Shown: piece by piece, positions 13,930 to 15,224 of the stretch
Layout of the letters: every line of letters starts with the position of its first letter
Numbering within the stretch: the first letter of the stretch is position 1
From: JBFHES01 sp041584015
GTDB lineage: Bacteria > Bacteroidota > Bacteroidia > Bacteroidales > M50B96
Direction: 5' to 3'
Length of the DNA: 15,224 nt
Assembly: GCA_041584015.1 (NCBI GenBank)
Contig: JBFHES010000097.1
Span: 1 to 15,224, forward strand
Notes under the pieces: model-generated
Database searches by the model: none
What the model was told of the DNA's origin: nothing
Seen by the model: only the letters and a program-made list of their open reading frames with translations
Position numbers and translations under genes: made by a program

Positions 13930-14688
13930 ATGAAAAAGATAATTATTGAGGCATGCGTAAATTCCGTAGAGTCTGTATTGGCAGCTGAGAAGGGCGGAGC
14001 CGATCGCGTTGAGTTATGCGATAATATGTACGAAGGAGGTACTACTCCAAGTGCTGCATCTATTATGCTGGCCAAAAAATTAAGCAACATTCAGATTGGT
14101 GTAATTATTCGCCCGCGTGGTGGAGACTTTTGCTACAGTCAGGTGGAGTTTGAGGTAATGAAACAGGACATAATTGCAGCTAAAGAACTAGGTGCAGATG
14201 TAGTTGTAATTGGTATCCTTAACCCCGATGGAACGGTGGATACTGAGCGCAGCAAGGAACTGGTAGATGTTGCCCGTCCTATGGGTGTTGCCTTTCATCG
14301 CGCTTTTGATATGTCAAGTGATCCTTTTGATTCATTGGAGAAGTTGATAGCCATTGGTGTTGATCGTATTCTTACAGCTGGTTGTAAAAATAAGGCCATC
14401 GAGGGAAAGGAGCTATTGAAGCAGCTGGTTGAAAAAGCTGGTGATCGCATAGAAATAATGCCGGGCAGTGGAATGACTGAAGAGAATATTGAAGAAATGA
14501 TTCGCTATACCGGAGCAGGTCAGTTTCATGTTTCTTGTCGCGGACCAATTGAAAGTAAAATGGAGTTCAGGCGATCAGATGTGTTTATGGGTGGCTTGCC
14601 ACAAATACCAGAATTTACCATTTCAGAAACCGATGCGGATAGAATTAAACAGGTAGTTGAGAATGCTGCCAAAGCAATAAGAAAATAA
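13930..14688 (+). CDS. cutC: CutC-family TIM-barrel protein
   Basis: 252 residues from the ATG at 13930 (MKKIIIEACVNSVESVLAAE), the standard CutC opening; a TTG 51 bases upstream would add an unlikely N-terminus. Family hallmarks: GGADRVELCDNMYEGGTTPS (residues 23-42), VIIRPRGGDFCYS, GADVVVIGILNPDG, VAFHRAFDMS (His and Arg of the barrel), DRILTAGC and IMPGSGM near the C-terminal end of the barrel. CutC is annotated as a copper-homeostasis protein from early E. coli work, but that role is doubtful, and the fold suggests an unknown enzymatic function. Here it is followed after 15 bp by a GH92 mannosidase in the same direction and faces a GH97 glycosidase, so a role in glycan or glycoprotein breakdown is a reasonable inference. 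No copper genes are nearby. Confidence 0.92.
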   Translation: MKKIIIEACVNSVESVLAAEKGGADRVELCDNMYEGGTTPSAASIMLAKKLSNIQIGVIIRPRGGDFCYSQVEFEVMKQDIIAAKELGADVVVIGILNPDGTVDTERSKELVDVARPMGVAFHRAFDMSSDPFDSLEKLIAIGVDRILTAGCKNKAIEGKELLKQLVEKAGDRIEIMPGSGMTEENIEEMIRYTGAGQFHVSCRGPIESKMEFRRSDVFMGGLPQIPEFTISETDADRIKQVVENAAKAIRK

Positions 14689-14703
14689 ACCGAACTGAGA
14701 GAT

Positions 14704-15224
14704 ATGAAAGTTATTCAAAAAATATTAATGCTTGCTCTGGCCGTATTTATACTGGGCTGCGGAGTTAAGAAAAATGAACTAAGCGATTACGTGAATCCAT
14801 TCATCGGCACTGATGGACACGGACATACTTATCCGGGAGCTACTGCTCCATCCGGAATGGTGCAACTAAGTCCGGATACCAGAACGGTAAACTGGGATGC
14901 TTGCTCTGGTTATCATAGTTCTGACAATACCATTATGGGCTTTAGCCATACACACTTAAGTGGTACTGGAGCCATTGATTATGGTGATATTTTGTTGATG
15001 CCAACCATCGGTGAAATACAAATGCAGGTAGGTGATGAGTCCAATACCTCATCAGGTTATAGATCATCATTTACCCACGAGAGCGAGAAAGCAAAGGCCG
15101 GTTACTATGCGGTTACACTTGATGATTATAACATTGATGTAGAGTTAACCGCTACCGAAAGAGTTGGTGTTCATAAATACACTTTCAATAAAGGGAGTAT
15201 CGGAAATGTTATTGTGGATTTAAA
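14704..15224 (+). CDS. GH92 alpha-mannosidase, lipoprotein (partial, N-terminal 173 residues)
   Basis: ATG at 14704, 15 bp after cutC, open to the window edge. MKVIQKILMLALAVFILGC is a lipoprotein signal with lipobox ILGC and Cys19. The mature N-terminus carries the GH92 signature: DYVNPFIGTDGHGHTYPGAT, then PSGMVQLSPDT, then WDACSGYH, then IMGFSHTHLSGTGAIDYGDI. GH92 enzymes are calcium-dependent inverting exo-alpha-mannosidases of about 750 residues that trim mannose from yeast mannan or N-glycans. The N-terminal beta-sandwich seen here contributes part of the -1 subsite; the catalytic acid and base lie beyond the window, so linkage specificity cannot be judged. Likely co-transcribed with cutC. 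Confidence 0.93.
   Translation, partial: MKVIQKILMLALAVFILGCGVKKNELSDYVNPFIGTDGHGHTYPGATAPSGMVQLSPDTRTVNWDACSGYHSSDNTIMGFSHTHLSGTGAIDYGDILLMPTIGEIQMQVGDESNTSSGYRSSFTHESEKAKAGYYAVTLDDYNIDVELTATERVGVHKYTFNKGSIGNVIVDL

Overview
The window looks like an AT-rich chromosomal segment of a Bacteroidota bacterium, most likely a polysaccharide-degrading Bacteroidales/Marinilabiliales-type organism; the order is an inference. Evidence for the phylum: a LytS/LytTR two-component pair of the Bacteroidota kind, a BlaI/M56 pair, a secreted protein with a type IX secretion (T9SS) C-terminal sorting domain, GH97 and GH92 lipoprotein glycosidases, and several promoters matching the Bacteroidota -33 TTG / -7 TAnnTTTG consensus.

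Layout. 1-294 (minus) is the N-terminal part of a MotA/TolQ/ExbB-family membrane protein that runs off the left edge. 507-2437 (plus) encodes a sensor kinase and its LytTR response regulator, separated by an unusually long 149-bp gap that holds a palindromic repeat. 2438-2698 contains a repeat element and a hairpin terminator between convergent genes. 2699-5151 (minus) is a BlaI repressor plus M56 (BlaR1-like) sensor protease operon. The protease has a large periplasmic tail with an ExbD/TolR-like segment, and the operon promoter is overlapped by a phased array of dyad operators. 5260-6134 holds a small membrane-protein gene bracketed by two copies of a ~100-bp inverted-repeat element; a third copy lies at 2499. 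6215-9727 (plus) carries a T9SS-secreted GloVer-repeat protein, a CPBP-family membrane protease and a small secreted protein. 9728-9942 is a highly structured intergenic stretch. 9943-10953 (minus) is an SH3-like lipoprotein. 10954-11682 is a long, mostly non-coding region with hairpins, a repeat and one possible 40-residue ORF. 11683-13743 (minus) is a SusB-like GH97 lipoprotein. Divergent from it, 13930 to the right edge carries cutC and the start of a GH92 alpha-mannosidase.

How the genes fit together. The right end is a glycan-degradation locus (GH97, CutC, GH92). The middle is a cell-envelope stress module of BlaI/M56 type. The left end is a LytTR signalling pair. The least explained content is non-coding: a REPIN-like repeat family, a second palindromic repeat family, a region with mutually exclusive hairpins at 9805-9867, and the three-site operator array. 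No complete new defence or mobile system was recognised; no transposase, tRNA, rRNA or CRISPR array was seen.
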